Source: Streptomyces sp. JH34 (GTDB taxonomy: Bacteria > Actinomycetota > Actinomycetes > Streptomycetales > Streptomycetaceae). From it: a DNA stretch of 64,000 nucleotides. The notes under the pieces are model-generated. The model saw nothing but the letters and a program-made list of their open reading frames with translations. It ran no database searches and was not told the DNA's origin. Below are positions 8,123-17,139 of the stretch, one piece after another. The stretch spans positions 62,001 through 126,000 of the forward strand of contig NZ_JAJSOO010000001.1 in NCBI RefSeq assembly GCF_029428875.1. Reading direction: 5' to 3'. Numbering within the stretch: the first letter of the stretch is position 1; each line of letters starts with the position of its first letter. A program made the position numbers and the translations under genes.

Positions 8123-10281
8123 TGCCCCACATCGAGATCGACCGGCCGTCGGGGACCGTGCTGCTCCGCGCCTCCGACACCAGCTACGTCCTGCGGGTCG
8201 ACACGGTGGCCGGGACCGTGCGAATGCTCCACTGGGGGGCGTCGCTCGCCCTCGACGACGCCCGCGCGCTGCTGGAGCCGGACCCCGGCACGAACAGTTT
8301 CCGCAGCCCGCTGGACGGCACGGAGGAACTGGCGGTCGACGGACAGGTGCGGTTCGCCCCGCCCGCACTCGACGTGCGGTACGGGGACGGGACCAGCACG
8401 GTCGAGCCCGTCGTGGACGGCTACGACGTCCGGCGGGACGGCGACAGCTCGGAGCTGTCCGTCAGACTCCGCGACCACGGCCGCCCGCTCGCGTGGACGC
8501 TGCACTACCGCGTCCGCCAGGACTGCCCGGTGATCGAACGCTGGACCGTGTTCCGGCACACGGGCCCCGGGCCGGCGGAGCCCGGCGAGGAGCCGGCGCT
8601 CTCGCTCATACGGCATTCGGCCGCCCAGTGGAATCTGCCGGTCCTGCCCGCGTACCGGATGAGTTCCGTGCACGGGCAGTGGGCGGGCGAGTTCCAGCTG
8701 CGGCGGACCCCGCTCGCCGTCGGCGAGACGACGGTCAGCAGCCGGCGCGGTCACACGGGCCACCAGAGCAATCCCTGGCTGGCCCTCGACGCCGGGGACG
8801 CCACCGAGGAGACGGGCGAGGTCTGGACGGTCGCCCTCGCCACCGCGGGAAGCTGGCGGATGACGGCGGTACGGTCCGCGGAAGGCCGGTGCGGGGTGCT
8901 GGGCGGCAGCGGTCACGAGGGCGTGGAGATCACCCTCGCGCCCGGCGCGAGCTGGACCACTCCCGTGAGCACCGGCCTGTACGCGCCCGGGGGGTTCGGC
9001 GGAGCGTCCCGGGCGTACCACTCCTACGTGCGACGGCACGTGCTGCCCGCCCCCGACGACCCGCGCCCCGTGCTCTACAACTCCTGGGAGGCGACGGCCT
9101 TCGACGTCACCTTCGACGGGCAGCGGGAACTGGCGGACCTGGCCGCGCGCGTCGGGGCCGAGCTGTTCGTGGTCGACGACGGATGGTTCGGGGCCCGCGA
9201 CAGCGATCGCGCGGGTCTCGGCGACTGGACCCCTCGGCCAGGCGCCTTCCCCGACGGGCTGCGCCCGCTCGCCGACCACGTCCACGGGCTGGGCATGCGG
9301 TTCGGGCTGTGGGTGGAGCCGGAGATGGTCAATCCCGACAGCGATCTGTTCCGCGCGCACCCGGAGTGGGTACTGCACCTGCCCGACCGCACCGCCCACA
9401 CCCTGCGGAACCAGTTGGTGCTCGACTTCTCGCGGCCCGAGGTGACGGACTGGGCGCTCACCTGGCTGCTGCGCACCGTCGACGCGTTCGCCGTGGACTT
9501 CCTCAAGTGGGACTTCAATCGGTCGTTCACGGAAGCGGGTTCCGCCGGTCGCCACCCCGACGGACGCAGGGTGTTCGTCGAGCACGCCCTCGGGGCGCAC
9601 AAGGTCATGGACCGGCTGCGGGCCGCGCGGCCCGCGCTGCGGATCGAGACCTGCTCGGGCGGTGGCGGACGCGTCGACCTGGCGAGCCTGGCCCGTACCG
9701 ACCAGGCGTGGACGTCGGACAACACGGACGCGGTTGACCGGCTGAGCATCCAGTACGGCTTCTCGCAGCTCTATCCCGCGCAGGTGATGGGCGCCTGGGT
9801 GACGGACAGCCCGAACCCGATCACCCGGCGGACCGTGCCCCTGCGTTTTCGCCTGCACAGCGCGATGGCCGGGTCTCTCGGTATCGGCGGCGACCTGACG
9901 CGCTGGCCGGAGGCGGAACTCGACGAGACGGCCGCGTACGTAGCCCTGTACAAAACGGTGCGGTCCACCATCCAGACCGGCCGGCAGTACAGGCTGGGCT
10001 CCCCGGCGGACAGCTCCCACGCCGTGCAGTACGTGGCGCGCGACGGCGACGAGTCCGTGGTCTTCCAGTGGCGGGCGGGGCCCGAGGAACGCGCGGCGTT
10101 GCCCCGCCTGCGACTGCGCGGCCTTGATCCCGAGGCCGTGTACCGCGTCGACGACGACAGCGAGGTCACGCGTGCGGGCACCGTGCGCAGCGGTGCCGCG
10201 CTGATGGCGCACGGACTGCCGGCTCAGCTACCGCAGGGAGGTTACGCGAGCAGGATGCTGACGCTGCGCCGGGAGGGATGA
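8122..10281 (+). CDS. Alpha-galactosidase, glycoside hydrolase family 36
   Basis: The protein is 719 residues, typical of bacterial GH36 enzymes. An N-terminal beta-supersandwich domain is followed by a TIM barrel with the landmarks VVDDGWFGAR, WVEPEMVNPDSDL, LKWDFNR (nucleophile D464) and ETCSGGGGRVDL, and acid/base D533 in the SDNTDAVDR segment. There is no signal peptide. It would release alpha-linked galactose in the cytoplasm. ATG 8122 overlaps the GH42 stop, making it the last gene of the LacI-associated operon. The pairing of alpha- and beta-galactosidases suggests a mixed galacto-oligosaccharide diet such as plant galactans or raffinose-type sugars; that is inference. Confidence 0.95.
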   Translation: MPHIEIDRPSGTVLLRASDTSYVLRVDTVAGTVRMLHWGASLALDDARALLEPDPGTNSFRSPLDGTEELAVDGQVRFAPPALDVRYGDGTSTVEPVVDGYDVRRDGDSSELSVRLRDHGRPLAWTLHYRVRQDCPVIERWTVFRHTGPGPAEPGEEPALSLIRHSAAQWNLPVLPAYRMSSVHGQWAGEFQLRRTPLAVGETTVSSRRGHTGHQSNPWLALDAGDATEETGEVWTVALATAGSWRMTAVRSAEGRCGVLGGSGHEGVEITLAPGASWTTPVSTGLYAPGGFGGASRAYHSYVRRHVLPAPDDPRPVLYNSWEATAFDVTFDGQRELADLAARVGAELFVVDDGWFGARDSDRAGLGDWTPRPGAFPDGLRPLADHVHGLGMRFGLWVEPEMVNPDSDLFRAHPEWVLHLPDRTAHTLRNQLVLDFSRPEVTDWALTWLLRTVDAFAVDFLKWDFNRSFTEAGSAGRHPDGRRVFVEHALGAHKVMDRLRAARPALRIETCSGGGGRVDLASLARTDQAWTSDNTDAVDRLSIQYGFSQLYPAQVMGAWVTDSPNPITRRTVPLRFRLHSAMAGSLGIGGDLTRWPEAELDETAAYVALYKTVRSTIQTGRQYRLGSPADSSHAVQYVARDGDESVVFQWRAGPEERAALPRLRLRGLDPEAVYRVDDDSEVTRAGTVRSGAALMAHGLPAQLPQGGYASRMLTLRREG

Positions 10282-10371
10282 CATCGAGAAGTCCCGCCCC
10301 GACGCAGCCGCCGGGCTCGGCCCGTCTTCGGCTTGCCGGACCGGTGGTCGCGGGAGACCAGCTCACCGACC

Positions 10372-10654
10372 GGCGGCGAGGATCGTGAGGAGCTGGGCAG
10401 GCGTGCCCGACCCCGACGCAGTTCCCGGCGATGACCAGCTCCCGAGTCTCACCGACCGTGAACGGGCGCAGCCGTCCGTCCACGAGGCAGAGCAGCTCCG
10501 CGTCGACGGCGGCGGTGCCGATGGGCGACCGGTCGGGCCACTCGGCGACGTCGCCCGTCAGGCGGTACTGCGTGACCACATGCGTCTCGCTCGGCCCGTA
10601 CTGGTTCACCAGCGTCAGGTCACCGTCGGCACAGAACTTCCGGCTCCTCGTGAA
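10372..10654 (-). pseudogene. NRPS adenylation-domain fragment
   Basis: Read on the minus strand, this stretch gives core motifs of a non-ribosomal peptide synthetase adenylation domain: LVNQYGPSETHVVT (A5 region), then a segment like PIGTAAVDAELLCLVDG, and GNCVGVGHACPAP (A6-like). Both ends are missing and no condensation or carrier domains lie nearby. It is a roughly 280-bp orphan fragment of a peptide-synthetase gene lost from this place, ending at the start of the S1 gene. Confidence 0.65.
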
Positions 10655-10665
10655 AGGCTGAGAGC

Positions 10666-11238
10666 ATGTGGGGTGGACCGTCTGAGAACCCAGAACTCTG
10701 GGCCTTCCTGGAATCACTGCACCGTGGCGAACTCCTCTCCGGCACCGTCACAGCGATCGAACGGTTCGGTGTGTTCGTTGCGCTGGACGACAGGCCCGAC
10801 CATCCGGTCTTCCCTGGCGTCGGGTTCATCTCGTTCGTTGAACTGTCCTGGCGCCGTTTCGAGGCAGCCTCTGACGTCGTGCAGGTCGGGCAGCGCGTCT
10901 CATGCGAGTTCCTCCAGTTCGACACGTGGAACCTGGAGGCCAGGCTGTCCCTGAAAGCCACACAGCCGGACCCCTTTCAGGTATTCGCCGACACCGTTGC
11001 GGTGGGGCAGAGACTGCCTGGCCAGGTCACCAAGCTGATCCCGTTCGGCGTCTTCGTCCAGGTCGCCGACGGAATCGAGGGACTGGTTCACCTGCGAGAG
11101 CTCGCCTGGACACCGGTGGAGACTCCATCAGATGTCATCCGGGTCGGCGACAAGATCACGGTAGTCGTCACCGAGATCGACCGAGAGCGACGCAGGCTGG
11201 CCCTCTCCCGCCGACAAGGCTCATCCGCCGGCGTGTGA
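10666..11238 (+). CDS. Two-domain S1 RNA-binding protein
   Basis: The protein is 190 residues containing two S1 (OB-fold) domains: about residues 24-95 (GTVTAIERFGVFVALDD, then VSCEFLQFDTWNLEARLSL) and about 108-184 (GQVTKLIPFGVFVQVADG, IEGLVHLREL, VVTEIDRERRRLALSRR). The second matches the classic GVFV/GLVH S1 pattern. No catalytic domain is attached, so it is a small RNA-binding protein resembling a piece of ribosomal protein S1. ATG 10666 has only a weak ribosome site. It stands alone between an NRPS relic and an IS630 relic. Role unknown: a translation or stress-related RNA binder is the plain reading. Confidence 0.85.
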   Translation: MWGGPSENPELWAFLESLHRGELLSGTVTAIERFGVFVALDDRPDHPVFPGVGFISFVELSWRRFEAASDVVQVGQRVSCEFLQFDTWNLEARLSLKATQPDPFQVFADTVAVGQRLPGQVTKLIPFGVFVQVADGIEGLVHLRELAWTPVETPSDVIRVGDKITVVVTEIDRERRRLALSRRQGSSAGV

Positions 11239-11299
11239 GGCGCTGCCTGCCACCCAGGCTCCGTTCGCCGGCGCGGTGCTCTCACCCGCGGCCAGACCT

Positions 11300-11470
11300 C
11301 CCGCTTTCACAGTTCTACCGCGTCGTCGTCGCGCTCGATCGCGCGCCGGCCGGCTGCTGCCACGACCAGCCGTACCGCCGCAGCAACCGCCACGTGCCCT
11401 CGACCGTGTACGGGACGTGGAACAGTCGGCCGATGAGCGTCTTCACCGGGCCAATCTCCACCGCTGGTCC
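11300..11470 (-). pseudogene. IS630-type transposase fragment
   Basis: On the minus strand the segment reads LIGRLFHVPYTVEGTWRLL followed by RRYGWSWQQPA and, one frame over, RRAIERDDDAVEL. This is the winged-helix end of the DNA-binding domain of a Streptomyces IS630-like transposase. A frameshift lies within it and the DDE domain is gone. A related but separate relic lies at 30650-30866. Confidence 0.65.
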
Positions 11471-11585
11471 GCCCACCCTTGTGCCAGCGGACCGCGCTCC
11501 AACTCCCGCTCCGACCTGGCCGTCTGCACGTCAGACAGTCGGGGCCGACCTGGCGCCCCCTTCGACGCCACCCCTGGCAGAACCG

Positions 11586-11868
11586 GACGTCTGGCGGTAC
11601 GTCTATGACGCCGAGGACCGTCCGACCTCCTGCGTCACACCTGACGGCACCCGATGGACCTACGCCCACGACCCGCTCGGCCGAGGCTCCGCAAAGCACC
11701 GCACGGCGGCCGGCGACCGGCGGCACCACGGTTGTCGAGACGGTCCGCTTCACGTGGGACGGGCCGCTCCTGGTCGAGCAATACGACGAGAGGGCCGGAA
11801 CCGTCCTCACGTGGAGGTACGCGGGACATAACATCGCGACCGACCGTATCTGGAAGGCTTCCTCATGA
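11586..11868 (+). pseudogene. RHS/YD-repeat protein C-terminal remnant
   Basis: The forward strand encodes YD-repeat core sequence (WRYVYDAEDRPTSCVTPDG, RWTYAHDPLGR) that, after a frameshift near 11705, continues as VETVRFTWDGPLLVEQYDE and LTWRYAGHNIATDR. These are the last repeats of an RHS polymorphic-toxin or wall-associated protein. The N-terminal bulk and any toxin tip are missing. The final stop overlaps the start of the next gene (ATGA at 11865-11868), as in RHS/immunity operons. Confidence 0.7.
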
Positions 11869-12989
11869 CCCGCACCACCCCGCCACGTCCCCTCGACGTA
11901 GAGGCGGTTTTCCCTGCTCTGGCAGCCCACCGGCGCACAACCACACGGCTCCACCCCCGCCACGGCTCTCCCGGGGCCCAGGAAAGCTCAGTGGCGGGCC
12001 CTCTGCTGTGGCCGGCCGACGAACCGTGGCCGGTCTGCACGGCCGTCCACCGGAAGGGCACAGGCCACCTACTCTCCGACGTGCGGCAGCGCCGCCGGAT
12101 CCAGGAGGCCGCCCGGGGGCGGCAGTACACCGCCGAGGAACAGCGCCTGATCCACGGTATGACCGAGGGCAATCACGTCCCGGAACTGCAGGACGACGCC
12201 CCGCTGCCGATGCTGGCCGTTGCCCAGCTGTACGCACGCGAGATTCCCGATCTCGTGGGACCTGAGGACCACGACCTGCTGCAGGTCTTCTGGTGCCCCT
12301 TTGAGGTGCACGGCGCCGACCGCACGATCGACGTCGTACTGAAGTGGCGACGGTCCCCCGATGTCGGCGCCGTACTCATACCTCAGCCCGAACCGCCCGT
12401 AGTCGGCCGGGAGGAATGCGTGCCGAACATGTGCGTCGTACACCCTGAACGCGTGGTGGAGCACGAGTACCTCGGCCTGCTGGAGGAGGAACTCCAGGAG
12501 GAGATCGACGAGTGGGAGGAGGAGCGCCTCGACGAAGACGATGAGGACGAATACAGCTCCGCTCCACCAGCAAGCTACGCGACCTATGAGGAGTACGCAG
12601 AGGCGATGGCCGCAGCCGAGGCTGCCGAACCTGAGGAGTACGCAGAGGCGATGGCCGCAGCCGAGGCTGCCGAACCTGAGGAAATCAACTACATGAGCGA
12701 TCTGTCGATCGCCCCTGGCTGGAAGGTCGGCGGCTTTGCTTCATGGCACCTGACCGACCCCGCTCCGGTCGACTGCGAGGTGTGCGGGGCAGCGATGCCG
12801 CCCCTGCTCACCGTGGACATGTGGGAGTGCGACGGTGCCTCACGCAGCTGGCTGCCGATCGAGGACCGGGACTCCGGCAGTGATGCGCACGCGACCAACC
12901 CGACTGACGTCTACCTCGGCCGCGGCCTGATGCGCATACACACCTGCCCGCCCGGTCCGGCTCACCCGCACCGGCTCAGCTTCCAGTAA
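11865..12989 (+). CDS. YwqG/DUF1963-like protein with acidic insert
   Basis: The protein is 374 residues. It resembles the YwqG (DUF1963) fold: LLWPADEPWPVC near residue 50, the core strand PMLAVAQLYAREIPDL near 110, and a C-terminal part with KVGGFASWHLTDP, DCEVCGAAMPPLLTVD and a final histidine/cysteine patch (RIHTCPPGP). Between them lies a very acidic, Glu/Asp-rich helical stretch (about residues 200-275) that includes two identical 15-residue units encoded by a perfect 45-bp tandem repeat. The start overlaps the stop of an RHS remnant, the position an immunity gene would take. YwqG-like proteins are often near toxin loci, so an orphan immunity role is possible but unproven. Family assignment is moderate. 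Confidence 0.6.
   Translation: MTRTTPPRPLDVEAVFPALAAHRRTTTRLHPRHGSPGAQESSVAGPLLWPADEPWPVCTAVHRKGTGHLLSDVRQRRRIQEAARGRQYTAEEQRLIHGMTEGNHVPELQDDAPLPMLAVAQLYAREIPDLVGPEDHDLLQVFWCPFEVHGADRTIDVVLKWRRSPDVGAVLIPQPEPPVVGREECVPNMCVVHPERVVEHEYLGLLEEELQEEIDEWEEERLDEDDEDEYSSAPPASYATYEEYAEAMAAAEAAEPEEYAEAMAAAEAAEPEEINYMSDLSIAPGWKVGGFASWHLTDPAPVDCEVCGAAMPPLLTVDMWECDGASRSWLPIEDRDSGSDAHATNPTDVYLGRGLMRIHTCPPGPAHPHRLSFQ
12588..12677 (+). repeat. Perfect 45-bp tandem repeat, two copies
   Basis: Bases 12588-12632 and 12633-12677 are identical and encode EEYAEAMAAAEAAEP twice in the acidic segment of the YwqG-like protein. Copy number may vary between strains by slippage. Confidence 0.95.
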
Positions 12990-13194
12990 GAGATCGTCTC
13001 GGTTGGTGATCAATCAACGCTCCATCGCGCTGGGACGGGCTGTCAGTGGACAATCCGCGTGCACCGGTTGATCAGAGTGGGGAACACTTCGCTGATGAGC
13101 TCTGCAGCCTCCCGGACAGCGCGGGAACAAGCCCTTCGGCATGTCGCGGAACTGGCGTCGGGCCCTCCGATGGTTCGGTGGCTCCGGCACCGAT

Positions 13195-13474
13195 GGAAAG
13201 GGTCGTCCATCTCGCTGCTGACACCATCACCTACGGCGAGCTGGCCGAGACGCTCGAGACCGTGCTGGAGCGTCCGTTCCGCCGTGTGGTGTGGACGGTT
13301 CCGTCGCTGCTCGACGAGCTGGCCGCCGACCCGGACAACATGACGCGGAAGTACCGGGCGGTCTTCGCGCAGGGCCGCGGCGTCGCGTGGGCGAAGGACG
13401 ACACCTACAACGCACGCCACGCGATCCCCGTGACCGACCTCCGCCAGTGGGTCGAGGAGAACCTCGCCGGCTGA
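13195..13474 (+). pseudogene. NmrA-like NAD(P)-binding reductase, C-terminal remnant
   Basis: The segment encodes about 93 residues: ADTITYGELAETLETVLERP, VVWTVPSLLDELAADPDN, then GRGVAWAKDDTYNAR and a helical end. This is the C-terminal third of NmrA/isoflavone-reductase-like proteins, where TYGELAE begins a conserved helix. The Rossmann domain with its glycine motif is missing. Several in-frame ATGs exist (such as 13190-13200) but no convincing ribosome site. Directly after its stop comes a serine recombinase fragment. Confidence 0.6.
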
Positions 13475-13640
13475 CGCATCCCCCAGCCCCTGCGCGCGGG
13501 CGGCATCGGCCTGCAGTTCCTCACCGGCGACCTCCAGGGCAGCCATGACCCGGACGGCGTCGTCTTCACCGTGCTCGCCGCGATGTCGGGCATGGAGCGC
13601 GAGTACATCCGCGACCGGACGCTGGAGGGGCGCGTGGGCG
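13475..13640 (+). pseudogene. Serine recombinase (resolvase) fragment
   Basis: The sequence reads LRAGGIGLQFLTGDLQG, then VVFTVLAAMSGMEREYIRDR and TLEGR, which is the core of the resolvase/invertase catalytic domain up to the long E-helix. The N-terminus with the catalytic serine and the C-terminal helix-turn-helix are absent. Confidence 0.75.
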
Positions 13641-13936
13641 GCGAAGTCGGGGCATGCGCCGCCCGCAGCTGCCACAACGACACCCCCACCGCGGCAACTC
13701 CGGCCACCGCTCCGACCGCGCCCAGGCTTGGCCGTCCCCTTCCGGATGTGCGGCTGTCACCCACGCCACCAGCCCGACCGCCGCACAGGCCCCAAGCCTC
13801 TTTTTCCTCTTTTCGGCGCCCCCCGGCTTCCGTGCGGATCCGGGACCGATACCGAGCGCGTCGCCGGTGATCGAGATGCTGTCGCCGTTCCTGTACAGGG
13901 TCGTGAAGGAGCGGACCGGAGCCCGGGCCGTTCCTT

Positions 13937-14731
13937 TCAGGCGCCGGCGCCGCCGTCGACCGGGACGATCGCGCCGGTCACGTACGAGGCGCGGTCGCTG
14001 AGCAGCCACGCGGCCGTCTCGGCGACCTCGCGGGGCTGGGCCATGCGGCCGAGCGGTGTCCCCGCGGTACTGGCCTCGATGATGCCGGGAGTCGCCGCCT
14101 CCCATTCCTCCATCATCTCCGTGGCTGTGGCGCCGGGAGTGATGCCATTCACCCGGATGCCCTCCGGGGCCCAGGTCACCGCAGCGGTCTCGGTGAGGCT
14201 GTTGAGCGCGCGCTTCATGGCGCCGTACGCGGGCAGGGGCGGTACCGCGCGGCGGCTGCCGATGCTGGAGGTGTTGACGATCGCCCCGCCGCCGCTTCGC
14301 CGCATGAGTGCGGCCTCGGCGTTCATGGCGGTCCAGTGCGAGCGGAAGTTCACCGCGAACTGCCCGTCGATGTCCGCGTCGCTCGTGGTGTCGAGCGGGC
14401 CGGGCTGCTGCTGGACGATCGCACCGTTGTTGAAAGCGCCGTCGAGCCGTCCGTGCAGTTCCTCGACGCGGTCGACGGCGGCGCGGATGCTCGCGGGGTC
14501 GGCGAGGTCGAGGGTGATGGCGTCGGCGGTGCCGCCGTCGGTGCGGATCTCCTTCACGATGCGGTCCAGGGCGTCGGTGCTGCGGGCGGCGAGCACGACG
14601 GCGGCGCCCTCGGACGCGAAGAGCCGGGCCGCGGCCGCCCCGATGCCGCGGCTGGCGCCGGTGACGAAGACGACCTTGCCGGTGAGCAGGCCGATGGGTG
14701 CGCTGTCGGTGGTGTTCGTGTTGTTCGTCAT
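13937..14731 (-). CDS. SDR-family oxidoreductase
   Basis: The protein is 264 residues, a classical short-chain dehydrogenase/reductase: nucleotide-binding VFVTGASRGIG (about residues 20-30), the NNGA structural motif, NTSSIGSRR, the catalytic pair YGAMK (Y and K), and the C-terminal IRVNGITPG and GAIVPVDGGAGA. The substrate serine is in NTSS. It is divergent from the XRE regulator at 14817 with an 85-bp shared promoter region, the common arrangement for a repressor and its single redox target. Cofactor and substrate cannot be told; a glutamate in the first loop would favour NAD but is not obvious here. ATG 14731 is the only start that gives the normal N-terminus. Confidence 0.9.
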   Translation of the reverse strand: MTNNTNTTDSAPIGLLTGKVVFVTGASRGIGAAAARLFASEGAAVVLAARSTDALDRIVKEIRTDGGTADAITLDLADPASIRAAVDRVEELHGRLDGAFNNGAIVQQQPGPLDTTSDADIDGQFAVNFRSHWTAMNAEAALMRRSGGGAIVNTSSIGSRRAVPPLPAYGAMKRALNSLTETAAVTWAPEGIRVNGITPGATATEMMEEWEAATPGIIEASTAGTPLGRMAQPREVAETAAWLLSDRASYVTGAIVPVDGGAGA

Positions 14732-14816
14732 GGCAACAGCGTCCGGCAGTCCGCCGGCCGGATGCAGGCACAGGCTGTACCAGGATCCGCCGCCGGGCGG
14801 CGCGCACACTGGGCGT

Positions 14817-15668
14817 ATGGACAAACAGGAACTCGGGGCGTTCCTCCGCAGCCGCCGCGAGCGGCTCCGCCCGCAGGACGTCGGGCTCCCCTCCGGCCCG
14901 CGACGTCGCACACCAGGTCTTCGCCGTGAGGAAGTGGCGGTCCTCGCGCACATCTCCACGGAGTACTACATCCGGCTCGAGCAGGGCAGGGCGCCACGCC
15001 CCTCGGGCGACGTCCTGGCCGCGATCGCCGGAGCGCTGCGGCTCACCGGCGCAGAGTCCGACCACCTCCACGTCCTCGCAGGCACCGCGCCGAACCGTAC
15101 CCGACTGCACCGGCGCGACGTCCGCCCGAGCATCCTCGCACTCCTTCAGCGGCTGCCGCAGACGCCCGGATTCGTGATGTCCGCCGCCTTCGAGGTCCTT
15201 GCCTGGAACGACCTCGCGGCCGCGCTCATGGAGGACTTCGCCCCGCTCGCGCCCGAGGACCGCAACCTCGCGCGCCGGGCCTTCCCCGGGCCGCAGCGCG
15301 CCGATGCGACGCCTTACGGGATCTCTGACGCCGCCGAGTTCCGCCTCAGCGTCGTGATGCAACTCCACGCCACCCTCGCCCGCTACCCCACCGATCCCGT
15401 GGTGAGCGGCCTCATTGCCGAACTCCGAGACGCCAGTACCGACTTCGCCCGGCTCTGGGAACGACACGACGTACAGGCCGCGCCGATGCTCACCAAGACC
15501 TTCCACCACCCGACCGTCGGCGAGGTCACCGTCGACTGCGACACCCTCACCCTCACCGACCGCGACCAATACCTCGTGCTCTACAGCGCGCCGCCGGGAT
15601 CCCCCGGCACCGAAGCCCTGGCCCTGCTGAACGTCCTGGGAGCACGGGCCAGTCACTACCCGCGGTAG
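14817..15668 (+). CDS. XRE-type regulator with MmyB-like ligand domain
   Basis: The protein is 283 residues. The N-terminal helix-turn-helix carries the hallmark RRTPGLRREEVAVLAHIS followed by YYIRLEQGR (about residues 27-60). The C-terminal part (about 100-270) is the MmyB-like ligand-binding fold, with VLAWNDLAAALM and ending LVLYSAPPGSPGTEALALL. This class is abundant in actinobacteria and usually sits next to an oxidoreductase or transporter it controls. Here it is divergent from the SDR gene at 13937. Fatty-acid-like ligands are known for one family structure; the natural ligand here is unknown. Two more family members occur in this window (16098 and the broken 37842). Confidence 0.9.
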   Translation: MDKQELGAFLRSRRERLRPQDVGLPSGPRRRTPGLRREEVAVLAHISTEYYIRLEQGRAPRPSGDVLAAIAGALRLTGAESDHLHVLAGTAPNRTRLHRRDVRPSILALLQRLPQTPGFVMSAAFEVLAWNDLAAALMEDFAPLAPEDRNLARRAFPGPQRADATPYGISDAAEFRLSVVMQLHATLARYPTDPVVSGLIAELRDASTDFARLWERHDVQAAPMLTKTFHHPTVGEVTVDCDTLTLTDRDQYLVLYSAPPGSPGTEALALLNVLGARASHYPR

Positions 15669-15772
15669 CGCCACACCCAGCCACCGCAAGCACTATCGCG
15701 GCAGAAGGCGCGTACCGGGCCCGCCGACGGTCGGCCGAGCGGGGTCCGCGAAGCCGTAACGGTCCCGGCCGG

Positions 15773-16030
15773 TGTGACGACTACGTCAACACCCTGCTCC
15801 TCCAGGACATCCTGAGCGAGGAGAAGTGGCTGAGGCGGCTCACCGACGCCGACCGACGTGCTCTGTCCCCATTGCTTGTTCTGGCGCACGTGAACCCCTA
15901 CGGCAGGTTCGAGCTGGACATGAATAGCCGTCTCGCCCTGGACCTGACCGCCCTGGCGGCGACGGAGCCCGCGCCGCGCGCCCCCTGGAGGAAGGCCGAC
16001 GCTGCCCGCCACATGACCGCGCCGGCGTGA
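15773..16030 (+). pseudogene. Transposase C-terminal relic, Tn3-like
   Basis: An open stretch without a start reads DYVNTLLLQDILSEEKWLRR, LTDADRRALSPLLVLAHVNP and YGRFELDMNSRLAL, then a low-complexity tail to a stop at 16030. The pattern (a NTLxLQ segment, then a helix, then HVNPYGRF-LDM) resembles the end of actinobacterial Tn3-family transposases. It is short, so the family call is moderate. Confidence 0.5.
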
Positions 16031-16097
16031 GCAACAGGGCGGCCGGGGTGTGGTTCGGGCTGCTTGACCGGTGTGCCGGCAGCGGGGGACGGACCTC

Positions 16098-17003
16098 TCA
16101 GCTGAGTCGGTCGGTGGGCTCTGCCGCCCGGAGAGGGGTCGCCGCCAGGCTGGCGAGGAGCTTGAGGCGTTCTTCGGAGGTGCTGCCCGGTTCAGCGGTG
16201 TAGAGGCTCAGGTCGTGCACGGCCCGCTGGGACACGGGCAGGTCCATGGACTGGTAGGTGAGTTCCAGCTCGCCGGCGTCGGGGTGCTGGAGCCGCTTGA
16301 CGCCGTCGTGGCGGATCCGGACGTCGTGCGCTGCCCACAGGGTGCGGAAGTCACGGCTGAGGGTAGACAACTCGCCGATCAGCTCGCGCAGGGTCCGGTC
16401 GTGCGGTTCCCGCCCTGCCTCGGCGCGCAGCAGCGCGACGGTGGCGGCGGCGCCTGATTCCCAGTCGACGAAGAAGTTGTGGGAGCCGTCGTCGAGGAAG
16501 TGGTAGCGGGCGAAGTTGGGACGGCCGCGTTTGTCGGTGGTGGAACTGTCGAACATCGGCGCGTGCAGGGCACGACCGAGGGCGTTGTGGGCGATGACGT
16601 CCAGGCGGCCATTGCGGACGAAGGCGGCCGACATCGTGATGGAGTCCAGCAGCCACTCGATGCGGGCCGGGACGGCGACGTCACGGCGGCGCGAGGGCGT
16701 GCGCCGTGCGGGGCGGGCGGCGCGGGCCAGGTCGAAGAGGTAGGTGCGCTCGTCCTCGTCCAGCTGCAGGGCCTGGGCGACCGCGGCGAGAACGTCCTCA
16801 GACACCCCACTGATGTGGCCCTTCTCCAGCCGGGTGTACCACTCGGTGCTCACCCCGGCCAGGACGGCGACCTCCTCGCGCCGCAGGCCCGGGACCCGGC
16901 GCCGGCCGCTGGTGGGCAGCCCCGCCTGCTCCGGGGTGATCTTCGCTCGGCGGCTGGCGAGAAAGTCCCGGATCTCGGTGCGGTGCTCGTGCTGATCGTC
17001 CAT
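16098..17003 (-). CDS. XRE-type regulator with MmyB-like ligand domain
   Basis: The protein is 301 residues, the same two-domain plan as the regulator at 14817: helix-turn-helix RRVPGLRREEVAVLAGVS and WYTRLEKGH (about residues 30-65), then the MmyB-like domain with LDVIAHNALGRALHAPMF, FVDWESGAAATVALLR and the end LSLYTAEPGSTSEERLKLLA. ATG 17003 is chosen; an upstream in-frame GTG at 17021 adds six residues. The gene is divergent from the MFS transporter at 17140, with a 136-bp intergenic region, so it most likely represses the transporter and the alcohol dehydrogenase behind it. Confidence 0.9.
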   Translation of the reverse strand: MDDQHEHRTEIRDFLASRRAKITPEQAGLPTSGRRRVPGLRREEVAVLAGVSTEWYTRLEKGHISGVSEDVLAAVAQALQLDEDERTYLFDLARAARPARRTPSRRRDVAVPARIEWLLDSITMSAAFVRNGRLDVIAHNALGRALHAPMFDSSTTDKRGRPNFARYHFLDDGSHNFFVDWESGAAATVALLRAEAGREPHDRTLRELIGELSTLSRDFRTLWAAHDVRIRHDGVKRLQHPDAGELELTYQSMDLPVSQRAVHDLSLYTAEPGSTSEERLKLLASLAATPLRAAEPTDRLS

Positions 17004-17139
17004 GTCTTCCACGGTAGCCACCGGCGGGCGGGGAGGGAGGTTGAGCTTGTACCCCCCATAAACGCGACCTTCCTCAAGGGCGGGGCGCCCGGTTTTCTGG
17101 ATGACGCACCCCGATCACCCCCCCCTTTGGAGATGCACC

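Noticed and set aside
6023..8368. Very long minus-strand open frame opposite the GH42 gene (781 residues)
   Set aside because: It is the mirror of a high-GC coding strand with third-position bias; its translation is Arg/Gly/Val-rich without a domain, while the plus strand has catalytic motifs.
7786..10212. Long minus-strand open frame opposite the GH36 gene (808 residues)
   Set aside because: Same codon-bias shadow; GH36 motifs are all on the plus strand.
13566..15689. 707-residue open frames on both strands over the SDR/XRE pair
   Set aside because: They result from read-through of the real SDR (minus) and XRE (plus) genes beyond their natural starts.
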